The notes under the pieces were generated by a model. It was not told the DNA's origin and did not search any database. It saw only the letters and a program-made list of their open reading frames with translations. Positions 10,650-24,430 of a stretch of DNA of 64,000 nt are shown in pieces. Within the stretch, counting starts at the first letter, position 1, and every line of letters begins with the position of its first letter. This DNA comes from Psoroptes ovis (Eukaryota > Arthropoda > Arachnida > Sarcoptiformes > Psoroptidae): positions 124,001 through 188,000 of the forward strand of contig PQWQ01000008.1 in NCBI GenBank assembly GCA_002943765.1. Reading direction: 5' to 3'. The position numbers were made by a program, and so were the translations under genes.

Positions 10650-13536
10650 TCATTTAGTCTTCAAAGACGCTTCAGAGGTTGTTGATGTGTCATCGGCAGC
10701 AGCGGAGGAGGTGGTGGTGGTGGCGGCAGCGCTGGTGGCAGTGTTGCTGATTGGCTGTGGTTGTTTATCATCACCGACATCGGTGGTGTCGCTGGTGGTG
10801 GTCGTTGTAGTTTCCGTAGGCACTGTTGTTGTTGTCGATTTTGATGCGGTGGTGGTGATCGCCGTTGACATCGTCGTCGTTGCGGCAGCTGATGATGCGG
10901 TTGAAGCTTGCGCCGATGACCGATGAACAATCAAACGTATCTGCCTCTGAGCGGTGAATGATGAATAAAAATCACCGATTATGTACACAGATGTTTGTTG
11001 ATCTTGGGGCTGCTGCGGCTGCTGCGATTGTTGTTGATCCGAAGTTATGGAACCTTCGGATGGTGATGATGGTTCATCTGGTGATGATATCGTCGTTGAT
11101 GATTTTGCTGCTGCTGCTGCTGCGGCAGCTGCAGTGGTAGCGGTGGTGGAACTATTATCTTTTGATAATTTAATAATTGCACCCGATGTACGTTGTAGTT
11201 CTTGTATTACTGAACCACCTTTACCGATAATACGTTTAACTTGATTTGTTGGTATCATTATTTCAACTTTCAACACTGATGGTTCACCATATGGATACAG
11301 AGGTGTGGCCGTAGATTGATGCTGATGTGGGTGATGATGATGATGTTGTTGATTAATTAATTCAGTATAAACTTTTTGATAAATTAAAAATTGTGCTTGA
11401 TTCTGTGACCATGCATTACCGTACACTGTTACACGTCTTTCGATTGGTTTCGCAGATGGCGCTGTTGCTGCGCTAGCTGATGTTGTAGTAGGCGTAGATG
11501 GTGTTGTTGTTGATGCGCTATCACCGCCACCACCGGCGTTATCACCTGATGATATGGCTTGCTGTTGCTGTTGCTGCTGTTGTTGATGTTGTTGTAATTC
11601 ATCATCATTCATTTGAGTGACCTATGTGACATGGATTGAAAATTATTTGTTAGTTTAAATTCGAATTTCGAATCATTCAAGGGCTAAAAACCTTTATAAT
11701 TGCACCGGAACTATTCATCATTTCGCGTATAGTCGTACCACCACGGCCTATGATTGCGCCGACCACCGAATTCGGTACATAAATGGTTACATTTTCTTTG
11801 ATCATATCAATATTCGATGATGATGATGATAATAATGATGCCGATGCAGCAGCAGCTGCCACTGCAGCACTCGTATATCCAGGTGGATAATTACTTAGAT
11901 ATGGATTAGCGGCGACTGATGCTGGAGCTGTAAGCGGATTCGGCATACCACTAGCGGCAGCAGCTGCCGCTGCTGCTGCTGCAGCAGCATTCATAAACGG
12001 TGGTATTAATGGTGAATGATGATGATGTGAATGATGTGGACCGATTGTTGATGGCGCCGTATGATGTGGTAGGTGGGTACCTCTTCCAGCACCATGTGGT
12101 GGAAACATGAATGGTGAAAAATTGTAAGGATTATTATAAAAAGCTGTGGCTGCTGTTGTATTAGTCGGGACTTGTGTCGTTGTTCCAACTGAATTATTGC
12201 TACCACCACCCCCACCTGTACTCGATGTTGATGATGTGGCTCCTATCGGTGCAGGTCCACCACGACCAATCAACGCCGACGATGATTGCGATGGCGGTGG
12301 TAAATTTGCCGGTGGATAAGATATTGATGATTGTTGCGGTTGTGAAGTAACCGATGAAGGCAGTGATGATGATGATGGCTGCAATGATGCAGGTGATACA
12401 GGACCCAACGCATATGGTGATAGTCCTAATGCAGCAGCTGCAGCTGCTTGTTGACTTGTTATTGTTGGTGATAATAATGATGCTGCAGCAGCTGCTGCTG
12501 CTGCCGCTGACGATGGATGCGGAAAATTGGCCGAATGTGGATGATATATTAATGATTGTTGATATTGCATATAATCACTTTCAAAACATTGACGTAGCTT
12601 TTGACTAATCATCACTTCAGCTTTACACATATTTTCTAGCTGACCAGCGATCGATATTATACGTTCCAATTGATATTGTGACGGTATATTGGCACTAATA
12701 ATCATTCAAAGGTAAAAAGGTTCAATTAATTGATTCGAATTTTTAATAAATCAAAACTGAATCAATTCCTTACCCATTAATCGTTATTTTTGTATCAGTT
12801 TGTTGCATAATTCGCCGAATAGTGGCGCCACCTTTACCAATAATTCTACCAATCAAATTGTTTGATGCTAAAATTTTTAGCTGAATTTCTTCAGTACGTT
12901 GAAGAGATTTTTGTTCTTGTTGCATAACTTCCAATATACGGCGACATGCTTGTGAACAATTATCGGGGTTACCGTAGATCATTATAACATTTTCCGTTGC
13001 TGATGATGATTCTTTTCGATGGACATCGACACGTGCATGTGTTTCTTGTGTAATTTGTCGGATGGTTCCACCACCACGCCCGATGATTGCGCCAACCAAA
13101 TCTTTTAGCACTAATATTCTGTACAAATGGGGGGGGGAAAAATAATAAAAGGTTATTAGTCTTCAAAATTGATTGGTCATAACCCTTAAATCAACACAAA
13201 CCTCAAAGGTAATGTGGTTGCAAAACGAAATTGTTGCGCTTGTTGTTGATGTGATGATGATTGCTGCTGCTGCGGCTGTTGTTGCTGCTGTGAAGATGTC
13301 CAAGATGTCGAAGATGCACCAGTCGAGGTCACTGTTGTGGATGGCTGAATTTTTGAATTATTAAAATTATGTTTATTCATTCCATTTGAATTATTTGCTG
13401 TTGCGGCGGCGGTTGTTGTCGCTGTTTGTGAGGTTATAGTTGTAGCCATAGTGGTGGTAGGCGTTGTCATAGCTTGCGTCGATACTATCGATTTTTTTCC
13501 ATTCGTCGTAAATGATGTATCCATTTTTAATTTCAT
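10650..13536 (-). CDS. IGF2BP: IGF2BP/Imp-type mRNA-binding protein with four KH domains
   Basis: Four exons (13536-13202, 13118-12774, 12694-11692, 11621-10650) encode 884 residues. The KH loops are GRGG 125-128, GKGG 206-209, GRGG 543-546 and GKGG 694-697. KH1 (ILVLKDLVGAIIGRGG, ARVDVHRKE, ACRRILEVMQQE) and KH2 (LKILASNNLIGRIIGKGG, TDTKITING) follow the IGF2BP family closely. Family members bind mRNAs in the cytoplasm and control their transport, stability and translation. Vertebrate proteins have two N-terminal RRMs; here residues 1-111 are a Ser/Thr/Gln low-complexity region with no RRM, as in Drosophila Imp. The KH2-KH3 linker of roughly 260 residues and the long insert inside KH4 are Ala/Ser/Pro/Gln-rich, much longer than in vertebrates. 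The exon 3 donor (AAG|GTTTTT) is weak but is the only one that completes KH3 in frame. An additional 5' exon cannot be excluded. Confidence 0.92.
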
Positions 13537-13624
13537 TTAATCAAAATGAAATTCTGCGATACGATATGGATTATAATTTTATCAGGTATAAATCTCACTA
13601 TAAATGTATATACTGTAGTCGTTG

Positions 13625-13648
13625 ACACACACACACACACACACACAA
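13625..13648. repeat. CA dinucleotide microsatellite
   Basis: An uninterrupted CA run sits about 90 bp upstream of the IGF2BP-like start codon, probably in its 5' UTR or promoter. Confidence 0.85.
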
Positions 13649-14960
13649 AATATTGAATAATTGGCAGTGTAAGTTTATAGTTTTTCTTGGTTGTATATTG
13701 GTTGATTCAAAATTGTCAAAATTTAGATTGAAATCAATCGATCAAATTTGAATTAATTAATCGATTAATTAATTAATTTTTGAATAATTTCCAAATCAAT
13801 CAATCCAAATAAAAGCTCAAATGTTGATGTTAATATATATTAGATCAATATAGATCAATAACCAGTGATGTATAAATATATATTTGTAGATATATCAATA
13901 AATATATGTACCAATAAATAAATAGATGTAAATAAATATTAATAAATCGAATAACTTTTCATAAATAATATTTCAATAATCTTCCAAAAGATAAACATTT
14001 ATAATTACTTATAATAAATATAACAATCGATAAATATTCATGTATATTAAAGGATTAATAAATAAGATTGATAAATCTTGAATAAGTTCCAATTATATAA
14101 TACAATACGATATAATTGGCTGTATATAATTTGTAAATGATTCCAATCAATAATAATGATTATTCTGGGTGTAAAATTTATCCAAAAAAAAACAATAAAA
14201 CGAATCCAAATATAAATATAATATAAATTGAATCTGAAATAATTGATTAATTAATCCATTATGGATGAATATAAGTGATCAATAATCAATCAATCAATCA
14301 ATAGTCAATCACTTTTCGCATTGAATTATTAGCATTTTTTTGTAATTATCAATTTTCTGTAATTGTCATGAATATAATTGAAAAATGTTGATTCAATTTG
14401 TATTAAATATCGGTTGTATTCATTTTCAATAATTCGATGATGATAATAATGACGATGATTGATTGGTCAATGGTCATTTCATTTTAATTCATTTTCAATT
14501 TTTTAAATTGATAATTAAATCTGTTAATTTAAGATGAGAAATTATTATTAATTATTTACAAAATTGAAAAAAAATTTGAATGTTTTAATTGATATTTTGA
14601 TGAAAGAAATGTGTTTTTTCGAACAATTTTTTTTTGAATTTTAATAATTTTTAACCTTTAGTCATCATCAAATGTTGATACCTCATCACATATATACCGA
14701 TTGACTTTGTTATATTTTCAAAAATTCAAAAAATTTCAATTCATTTTAGCTTATTTTTTCTTCGAAAGGGTTAATGTTCATTCATTCGAATTCGAAAAAA
14801 TGATTTCGAAAATTCGTTCGAAATTCGAATTCGAATTGATCAATAAATTATCATTATCATAAGTATATCATTGAAACACAAAATATATCAATCAATTTCA
14901 AAATGGCTAGACATATGAATTGAATTTTTTCATTGAATTGAACGAAATTAATTCATTTTA

Positions 14961-15040
14961 AAAGGTTGTCCGAAAAGTTAATTCCGATTAATCAATAGAG
15001 TTGCCAATGAAAATTGGCCAGAACTTTTCGGACAATCTAA
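14961..15040. mobile_element. Mariner-type hairpin MITE, copy 3
   Basis: 80 bp, TA on both sides. The left tip is AAAGGTTGTCC, the interior reads TTCCGATTAATCAATAGAGTTG (B-type) and the right tip is GGACAATCTAA. Confidence 0.88.
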
Positions 15041-16512
15041 TATCAATGATAATCGTAATAATAAAATCATTACAAATCGTTCGAAAAAACATTATTGAAC
15101 CAAGCCAAAAAGGGTCATTGGACATTTAACAACTTCAATTATGATAAGTCTTGAAATGATAAACATTTTTTTTTTCAGGGATCGTTAATAGTCATTTGAA
15201 ATCATTCGAAAATAGTCGAAATGGTCGTTGTCATTATCATAAACAATTATCATGTCTAAATGACTGCCGGTGATTATGCTGAATTATAGATGATAAGCGA
15301 TTACTGGCGAAGAAAATGTACCGACCCAGACTCAGGATCATCTCAGCACACACAGGTAAGCACAGGTAAGAAGACACAACAGGCAAACACAGGTAAAGAC
15401 TCACAAGTTAAGACGTTGATGATTTTAGAAGGGAAAAATTCGCTGATTAAAAATATACCTTGAGGTCGGGTGAGGCATTGGTCCTTTAGGCATTGGACCT
15501 TAAGGTATAGGGCTTGATGCAGTCGATAGCAAGCGAATACACGCACGAACAGCACTAAGAGTTGAACATCACTGATGATCACTGATGACTTTGAGGCTAT
15601 AACCTTGTTCATCCGACTACGCGAGGATTAGTTTTATGAATGAATCTTGGATGGAAAATTTTCATCACCGAGAATTATCTTTTTTTGATTATCATTCAAT
15701 ATATGTTCAGGTATAGACTAAGGTTGTACATACTTACTTATATACACAAAGGTATTACACCTTTTTACCTGGTTTTATTTTTTCAATTAATGAAAAAAAT
15801 TCGGGTTTAAGAGGTTTAAAGGTAAGATAGATCAGACCAAAAGAGACACCGGAGAGAGAAGAGAAAATAGTTCAAGATGTCTTAAGATGCCGCCGCGAGA
15901 TGCTTCGAATTCGATATTTTCTCTCTTCTCAAAGGTATCCAAAGGTATTCGTATTTAAAAGGTATTAGGCTTCAAAGGTATAAGGCTTTGAAAGGTATTT
16001 GGATTGCAGAGATGTGCAATCTATATGTGTTTATGTGTATGTCCAATTGACCAATCGAAGCAAGAAGAAATTGATTTAATTTCAAAAAATTTTAATTGAA
16101 AAAATAAAGGTCTGTGTGTGTGTGAATTTTTTTTGAAAGGTATGCACCTCATACTCGCACACACAAGCATACCGACATACCAAGACAGTGTAATCAAATA
16201 TTTTTCGAGTGAATCATCTTCGGTGAGTGAATGAAATATCATTGATATATCATTTGATTATATCATTGAGGTATTTGTGAATGTATATGGGGTTCATTAT
16301 TTTAAAAAATTCAAAGGTTATAAGGTTATGCGGTAAGGTAAGGTAATTTATTAATTTTCAAAGACAATTTTCAATTAAAATACGAGTTTTTACTTTGAAA
16401 ATTTTAATCAAAAAAAAATCAAAAATTAATTAAAGATGGCTACCTGAGTCAATAAACTGTTTATTTACTGTAACCTGTGACATATTCAAAGGTACATACC
16501 TTTGAAAGGTAT

Positions 16513-16675
16513 GACAAAAGTATGCATCCTTGTCCAAAAGGTATATCTGCCCTTCAGGGTTGAAGTTTTGTCAAAGGTATATACCGTTATGTCTGCCCCT
16601 TCAGGGTGAAATGTTTGTCAAAGGTATGCATCCTCATCCAAAGATATGTCTGCCACTCAGAATAAAAAGTTTGTC
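16513..16675. repeat. Degenerate three-unit minisatellite
   Basis: Three imperfect direct copies of roughly 50-56 bp begin near 16514, 16570 and 16618. Each runs from CAAAGGTAT through TGTCTGCCC and a CAGGGTGAA-like word to GTTTGTCAAAGG. The middle unit is shorter. Confidence 0.7.
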
Positions 16676-17885
16676 AAAGGTTCAAGGCTCATCAAAGGTT
16701 GCAATTTTTTCAATTTTCGCCTCTCTTTGAGGCTCAGGCTGTCGGTCGGTCGCCTTATAGATCTTATCTACGAGAAATAGCTTGATGCTGGCAGTGGCGG
16801 TGGTGATCAGCGCTCAGTTACGCTGGTTACCATCCTCAATGATCAGTCATCAATTATTTAACCAAAGCTTCGTTCGATGATTTTTATCAAGACGAAGGAA
16901 GGAGGAGGAGGGAGAAATTTTAATTTACAAAAAATTCAAACGAAAAATGTCATTCGAAAAAAAAAAAAAATGTCAGACGAATATAAATGTTTCCGTTTAA
17001 CCTCGAAAATTGAAAGAAAAAAAATTTCATTCAGAAAAATTTCGAATTTCAAGTCTTTCGGTTGTAGTTAATTAATTAATTAATTAAAATCAATCAAAAG
17101 TAAGGAATCATCGGTAAGAGGTAAAAAATAAAAGGTTTGACCTAAATTCTTCTGTTTCTTCTTCTTTTGACCAATCAAATTCGAGGAAATCAGAGGGGAA
17201 AAAGCAGGGGAAACAGTGGAAAAAAGATAGGAAACAGTGAAAAAGGGGGAGGAAAAAAGTGCAGAAGGAAATGGAAAAAAATGTTTTGATTGGTCAAATT
17301 TATTTGAATTAAAAATTCAAAATAACCAATCAAAATCGATTAATTTTTTTTTGTTATCATTTTTAACCAATCAAAATCAATTGAAAAATGAACCAGAACC
17401 AATCGGAATGTTGCAATCTTTAAGTTACCTGTGATTAATTACTTAGGTATTTTGTTTTTTTTTTTTTTTAATTAAATCAAAAACCTCTCAAAACAGTTTG
17501 AATTCATTGATGATTCAATCATTGAATCATACGTTTGGAATTCTACCAAAAAAAATCCACGCTATTTACACCCAAAGAGTGCAATTTTCAAAAAAATTCC
17601 TCGAAATTTTTTTTCAGCCAAAAAATTTTCAAAATATTTGGCGCCAATCGTAAATGAAATTCCGGAAATTTTTCCCTTCCATCTTCGGTAGAAATATTTC
17701 TTATTTTAGCATCACTCGTTCATACACCTTGAGTCTAAGTAATCAATTAACACAGAGACAGAGAGAGAGAGAGCAAGACAGCTTAGCCAACAACAACACA
17801 TTGAGCGCAGCAAGCAATTGAAAACAACATTCCATACAGGCTTAGAGTCGAAGCCAATTACCTTGATGATTTCTACACCTTAAGA

Positions 17886-18025
17886 CAGTGATTCTCAACT
17901 CTCTAAGTGCTGCGGCACTTTGCTTGTGCTTCGCCAAATTTCAAAATTGTTCGGCCAAATCTTGAGAATCTAACTGATTCCTTTACTTGATCTTTACAAC
18001 ATAAGAAAAAGGTTGAGAATCACTG
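17886..18025. mobile_element. hAT-like non-autonomous element, copy 1
   Basis: 140 bp, starting CAGTGATTCTCAAC and ending GTTGAGAATCACTG. These are perfect 14-bp inverted termini of the hAT (Charlie-like) type. There is no coding capacity. An 8-bp target duplication is not obvious. Confidence 0.75.
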
Positions 18026-20799
18026 AGCCTTAAATCACCTTATTCATAAGAAATTGCAAAAATGATAATCGTAATGGTTGAAAATAATGAGGACAATTTG
18101 TGATATGAAGGTGAGATGATGATCTGATGCCTCATCATACCTCATACCTTGCGTGCATACCTACGTGTGTGATACGAGCTTTGAATTTTTTGGCCAATTT
18201 TTCAGGCGAAATCATGGGATTTTGACTGCCTGAATCATTCGAAAAAAATGTCTAAATTCATATGACTCATAAGCGTTTGGCTGCTTGGAATGTTTGCTGC
18301 GATTGCAACAGCTTGCGCAGCCTTATAAGCTTGACAATGTTACATTTCATACCTGTGACTCATACCTACTGATGAATCATTGCTAAAGCATCCTTTGAAA
18401 CCTCAATTTTTGGGAAAATTTCAATTTCATCGAAATTTCCCCGAGCACAAGGTAATAATGCTTGAATATTGCATTGATTTCGGAGAAATTTTTCCGTAAA
18501 AATTCTAAATTTACAGGAATTTTCTCTTAACACAGGTAGGTCACCCTTTCAAAGATGAGGATTAAGAGGTCAAAAGGTTTAAGAAAAAATTGATGACTTA
18601 CTTTCGGAAATATTTCGGAATTTATGAATCACCGGTAGGTGGCAGTGTTGGTTGCAGAGATTTGAATTTTTATGAATTTTCAAATGGCGCGAAATTTTTT
18701 CAAATTTTGAAAAATAAGCTCGTAGATCATAGATGTAGGGGTGAGTAAGAAGTATTTATTTTACTCCTTACCCTCACTCAGATATCGAAAATTCCAAGTC
18801 AAACAAACAAATGTTCTGAATAGCTTTAGGCAGTTGGTTGGTTGGTTTAGTTGGTTGTAGAAGAATCAAATGGCAGTCGATGATCAATCGATTGATGATT
18901 AATGGAGTCTAAGCATTTCAGCAGGTGTAGTCAGGTGTTAAAGATGGCGACAAATGGATCATTGAAAACTTTCACAAAGGTGGGAAAAAACATTTTCCCG
19001 TAAAGTTTCTCAGATTTTTTTTGGGAAGTTTTCTGCGGAATTTTCGATCAGTAAAAATTTGAAAATGGCAGTTTAGTGGTTGAACACACTGGGTAATGCG
19101 ATAATTCACCAGAATTTACCGATCAATTTCGGAATTTTCGGAAGTTTTTGTGGAAATTTTCGATGAATTGAAATTTCAGGAAGTTTTCCGGGAATCACCG
19201 GAATTCATTTCGGTTCGAAATTCTTTACGAAGGACCAAAGATTTTCAAAGAATCCATGAAATAATTATCAGACACAGGTATTTCATGTATCAGGTAAGAA
19301 TCTTTGAATTATTTGAATCATTTGAAAGTATGAACACACACAGTGAATTAATTTTCAGTGTCACGAAAGAATTCACCGAAACACTGTTGATTTTTGAATG
19401 AATTCTTGTAATCGAATGATAACCGAAAGAAGAATTTCGAATCTTTTTTTGCAAAAATCATTCGAATATTCTTCTTTTTTTTGATTACACAAGAATCAAA
19501 TGTGTGTGTGTGTGTGCTGCTAGTGGTAAGGTAACAAAAGAATTTATTTTTAGTTGTGTGAAAAAAATGGGCGGAGCTTGCGAATTATCGATTTTTTTTC
19601 GATTCTGTTCTTTAACAGTGTCGCGTGTGCACACACTACTGACACACATTGAATCGATTTCATTGACGTCATAGAAAATTCTGTGCGTATACACCGAGAA
19701 TAATGTGTGTGTACATTTAAAAATTAAATGGCTTCAAAATAACACACATTTTGGATGGTAGTGGTATATGAATGTGAAGGCAAAGTTTCAAAAACAAATG
19801 TGCCGCTACCACAATCTCATTGACAAAAATATTTTTAAATTTTCTGAATGAAATTTTCAGCGACACAACACATTGCAATGCTACTACCTTTTTTTTGAGA
19901 AAAAAAATTTGTAATTTTTTTTTCGTTTCGTTTCATTTCATTCATAAAAAATAAATTTCAACGAAAAAATAATGAATGAAACACGAAACTAAAGTAAATG
20001 TAAAGTGTAATGTAAAGTAATGAATGAAATAAGGGAAAAATTTGTAAAATTTTTTTTTTTTTTGGAAAAATTTCCAGGAATTTTTTTTCGATGGGGAACA
20101 AATGAAAATTCTTCATCTTTCACATGGACAAACCAATACATTTTTGGTTTTCTGAGGAAATTTCCCTAAGAAATTCAAATGATAATCAATGATCGAATGG
20201 CCTCAGGTGATTCAAAGCAGTGGATATTCACAAATTACTCGAGAAATTAAGACATTTTCCAGGTAACTTTTCCATAATTTTTTTATTGGTTGAAAAATGA
20301 CAAGGATTCAAAGGGTTGACAGCAGAGTTAATCCAGCCTTAAAATTTTCGAATTTTGATGAAATTTGATCGAGAATATTTTCCGTAAAATTTTTCCTGCG
20401 AAAATTCCGCGAAAGTTTCCTGGTTGAAATTACGCGAAAGTTTTCCCGTAAAATTTCCCGATTTTCCGAGCCTCAATGCCTTCAAAATTTGAAATTATTT
20501 CAAATTTGAACCAAGTATTCTGTATTGTGAATATGGTTGATGGATTGACGTCATTGGAGCTCGAACATCTCGTATAAACAGACTTATATGCAGCACAATG
20601 GTATGTCATACAAGTACATATTGAATAATAATAATAGAAACACCACCAGAGAATTGAATTGAATTGAAAAACCTTTCAAATGTACACAGAACAACAGAAT
20701 AATCGAACAGAACAGAATAAAAGCTCGAGAAATCGAATATATTCGTGTATATATGAATCGATTGACGTCATTCATTCTAAAATAATAATAATAGAAATA

Positions 20800-20881
20800 T
20801 TAGGTTGTCCCATAAGTTCTTGCCGTTTTTCAAAATTATTTTTCATTCAAAAAAAGGGCAAGAACTTATGGGACAACCTAA
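20800..20881. mobile_element. Mariner-type hairpin MITE, copy 4
   Basis: 82 bp, A-type: TTAGGTTGTCCCATAAGTTC and its near-exact inverse at the other end, TA on both sides. Confidence 0.92.
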
Positions 20882-21661
20882 TAGAAATAGTAATAATCAT
20901 TCAAATGTTATATTATTATTATTTTTTGAATGAAATGAATGAATATTGACACATTTATTCTGTTACAATTATTAAATAAATAAATGAAGAATTTTCTTGT
21001 AAGGAGAATTTGAAATTCCCTCGAAAAAATTTCAAATTTAAAATTTAAAAAATTGACCAATCAGAGATCGTTTTAAGTAAAATTGACCAATCACAGTTCA
21101 TTCAAAGGAATGATAGATTGACCAATCACAAATGATTAAAAAGGGCTAATTGACCAATCATAAGGTGGAACTACGAATCGAGAAAAAAAAGCAATATCAC
21201 TCCCCCTCTTCGATTTCCGACTATTTCAACAAGAATAGGTCAAATGTTTTCTTCAAAAAAAAAAAAAAAAAAATTAAAAAAAAAATCTTCAAAATATATG
21301 AATTTGCGTCATCATCATCCTCATCCTCATCAACAACATCAAAGAATTTTGACATCACTAAAACACCAAGAAAAAATATAAGGGTCATACACATAAACAA
21401 GGGTCTGTTTTGGTTCTATGTAATACATATTATATGAATGAATTCATGAAATACATGCGAAGAATAGACCCCCCCAAAATAAAACCTTTGAAATAAATCC
21501 TTGAAAAATCTTTTATTCACTTGCGATTCATAAATTCTGTGTGTTGTACCCAGCATACACACATATACACACAAACAAATGCACACGAAAAAAACACTGA
21601 AGAAAAAAAAAATATGAATGAAATGAAAAAAAAAAAGAAAAAATTAGGTCACAAGTTCGAA

Positions 21662-21930
21662 ACATACGTACGTACGTACGTGCGTGTGTGTATATCGAAT
21701 TCGTATAATACATACACGCATACATACACATACACTCATACATACACATACATATATATACATATATATTCACACATACGCATATACATACATACATATA
21801 TATATATTCACATACAAATATATTCACATATATATATTCACACACATATATTGACATATATACTCCAATATATATTCATATATACGCACATACACTTATA
21901 TATATACACATACATATATACACTAGGAAA
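21662..21930. repeat. CA/TA-rich compound microsatellite
   Basis: Long run of CATA, CACA and TATA words with an ACGT block (CGTACGTACGTACG) at the left edge. The overlapping open frames are just this repeat read as Tyr/Ile/His. Confidence 0.85.
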
Positions 21931-22239
21931 ATATACATGTATTTTAATGAATGAATGAATGAATGAATATGAATTATCATTCACAAAATATATAAATGTG
22001 TTGAATGAATGAGTGAAGGAGGGATAAGAATGGAAGCGGGGGGGAGGGGCAAAGGCATTCTATGTGTATGTTGTTAGTTTTTTTTTTCTATGTGCATGTG
22101 TATGTTTTTAACACTAGGTCATACGAACGTATTTTTTCGAATAAAAAAAAAAATTCACAGAATTAATGTAAAAGTAACAGAATTCAAAGAATCCAAGAAT
22201 TGTTCGTGTGTATGTAATAATAATACTGTTCAATATATA

Positions 22240-22319
22240 TTAGATTGTCCGTAAAGTTTTTGCCGGTTTTATCGTAGAAAATAATTGAAAAATCGGCAAG
22301 AACATTTCGGACAATCTAA
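22240..22319. mobile_element. Mariner-type hairpin MITE, copy 5
   Basis: 80 bp, C-type: interior TTTTATCGTAGAAAATAATTG, termini TTAGATTGTCC and GGACAATCTAA, TA flanks. Confidence 0.92.
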
Positions 22320-23400
22320 TATATATCAATCAATCAACCAATCAATGAACGAAGAGGAGAAAAATGAAAAAAAAAAAACAGAACAAAATTTACCTTAAAC
22401 GAATCACACACACACAGAGAACTGCACATAGAGAATATTCTGCTAAATATACAAATGTGCACATACACACATGCACACACACACACACAGAGAGTGGATG
22501 ATACACAGAGAGTGTAATATTTGAATTCAAGTGAATTCGAAAAAAAAAAACGTCAAAAAGATTCGAAATGAATTCTGTTCTGTTTTTTTTTTCGTGTGCT
22601 TGTGTTTGTTACTATTTTTAGAATTTTTTTTTTTTTTTTGAGTGTAAGAAGAAAGAGGAGCGAAAAAAAAAATCAATTCTCCTCTCTTTATTACTCTCTT
22701 TGATGCTCTCGCTAGCTCATTTCATTGCAGAATTTTCAAAATTTTCAAAATTTTTCATTGAAAACAATATCGTGGTTCTTGTGTATTTGTAGAGATTTAA
22801 GACAATTTTTGAAGAATTGTTCATGGATACACAAAGCGGATTCGATTATTGATTGATTAATTAATCGAACAGATTTTATAAAAAAAAAACATTCGAATTT
22901 GATCTGGATTAACCCTTTGATGATTAGTAGATTTAATGGTATTAGAGAGAAATGTAGTACCAGTGTTTTAGAATGAATGGAATTGGATAAATATAAATAA
23001 ATTTAAAAAAAAAACACCTACCTTTAATACCTATCAATCGATCTATAGTCTAATAATTATTGAAATGATTGATTAATTAAGCAATAATTTGATTAACAAA
23101 TGATTGAAAAACAAATGAGTGTAAATAATTAATCAAATTATTGTTATTCAAATAATCACAATTATTCACAATGGATCAAATCAATTAAATTTTTCAATGT
23201 TGAATGATGAGTTGTTCATAAATTATATCAATTAATTCATTGATTAATTTGATTGATTGATCAATGATTTAATCATTGAATGTTTAATTAATTTGCTGAT
23301 TTGATTTGATTTTTAAATCAGTGATAATCTTGGCCACTTGTCACTTATTATAAGCCACATAAACATTATCAATTGTCGAATCAAATGTTTGATAATTCTT

Positions 23401-23455
23401 AATTAATTAATTAATCAATTAATTAATTAATTAATTAATCAATCAATCAATCAAA
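23401..23455. repeat. TTAA tetranucleotide microsatellite
   Basis: Repeated TTAA units pass into an ATCA run. Similar shorter tracts lie near 17070 and 31556. Confidence 0.85.
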
Positions 23456-24135
23456 TACTGATGCATAATGCACACATACATACACACGTACACATACACA
23501 GAGAGTCACACACACAATGAGAAAAATATTGTCACAATGTCACCGGTTAAATAATAATAATAATGGATTACGAAAGGAAAATTTGATTAAAATTCAATTA
23601 ATTTCAATTAGTTGATTAATTAATTGAAATATGTCAAAGGTCACATAAATAGCTTGATGAATGCTCAGTCTTTGATTCGATGATCGAAGAATATTCTTGA
23701 TTCTTTGATATTCTTTGATTCTTATCTTTGTTAATCACTGATTTCATTGATTTCATTGATATCTTTGATTCAAAAATTTCAATTTCGTGGAATCAATTCG
23801 CTAAATCTTAAGAAAATGAAAAAAAAATTAATTAATAATTCATTAATTAATGAATTATTAATTAATCATTTCTTACCTATACGAAGCGTGATTCATTTGT
23901 TTTGGCCCAAATCGATTAATTTGCCAGGTACAAATATTCATGAATATTTGCAATCCGATGAATTATCTGTAAAGTAAATTGATTGAAAATTAAATAAATT
24001 AATTAAAAGTTTAATTAATTAATTAAATAATTTATGAGAAAAAAATAGAAATAATTAAAAATTTGTAATTTGTACTTGAATTGTCATTCGAAAAAAAAAA
24101 TGATGATGATGATTTCGATGATGATAATAATCATA

Positions 24136-24215
24136 TTGGGTTGTTCCATAAGTTTTTGCCGATTATATCGTAGGAAATCATGTGAAAAACGGCAAGAACT
24201 TATGGGACAACCTAA
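24136..24215. mobile_element. Mariner-type hairpin MITE, copy 6
   Basis: 80 bp, TA flanks. Left tip TTGGGTTGTTCC, A-type outer arms, interior TTATATCGTAGGAAATCATG. Confidence 0.92.
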
Positions 24216-24242
24216 TAATAATATGTAATATTTCACATAATA

Positions 24243-24322
24243 TTAGGTTGTCCCATAAGTTTTTGCCGATTTTCAGATGTTTTTCAATCCGAAAAACGGC
24301 AAGAACTTATGGGACAACCTAA
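24243..24322. mobile_element. Mariner-type hairpin MITE, copy 7
   Basis: 80 bp with near-perfect arms of about 27 bp (TTAGGTTGTCCCATAAGTTT inward) and TA flanks, only 27 bp from copy 6. It is one of the best-preserved copies. Confidence 0.94.
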
Positions 24323-24380
24323 TAATAATTACTACAAGTGTATTGAAATTGAAATTGATGAAATCACATACACGAAGTAC

Positions 24381-24387
<7 letters not shown>

Positions 24388-24428
<41 letters not shown>
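24388..24428. repeat. CA dinucleotide microsatellite
   Basis: About 20 CA units lie just downstream of two tandem MITEs. Confidence 0.9.

Positions 24429-24430
<2 letters not shown>

Noticed and set aside
11047..11244. Plus-strand Ala-rich frames opposite the KH-domain gene
   Set aside because: These are antisense shadows of Gln/Ala codon runs in the KH-domain gene.
21521..21958. 145-codon Tyr/Ile/His-rich frame
   Set aside because: It is a CA/TA microsatellite translated; the antisense strand is equally open.
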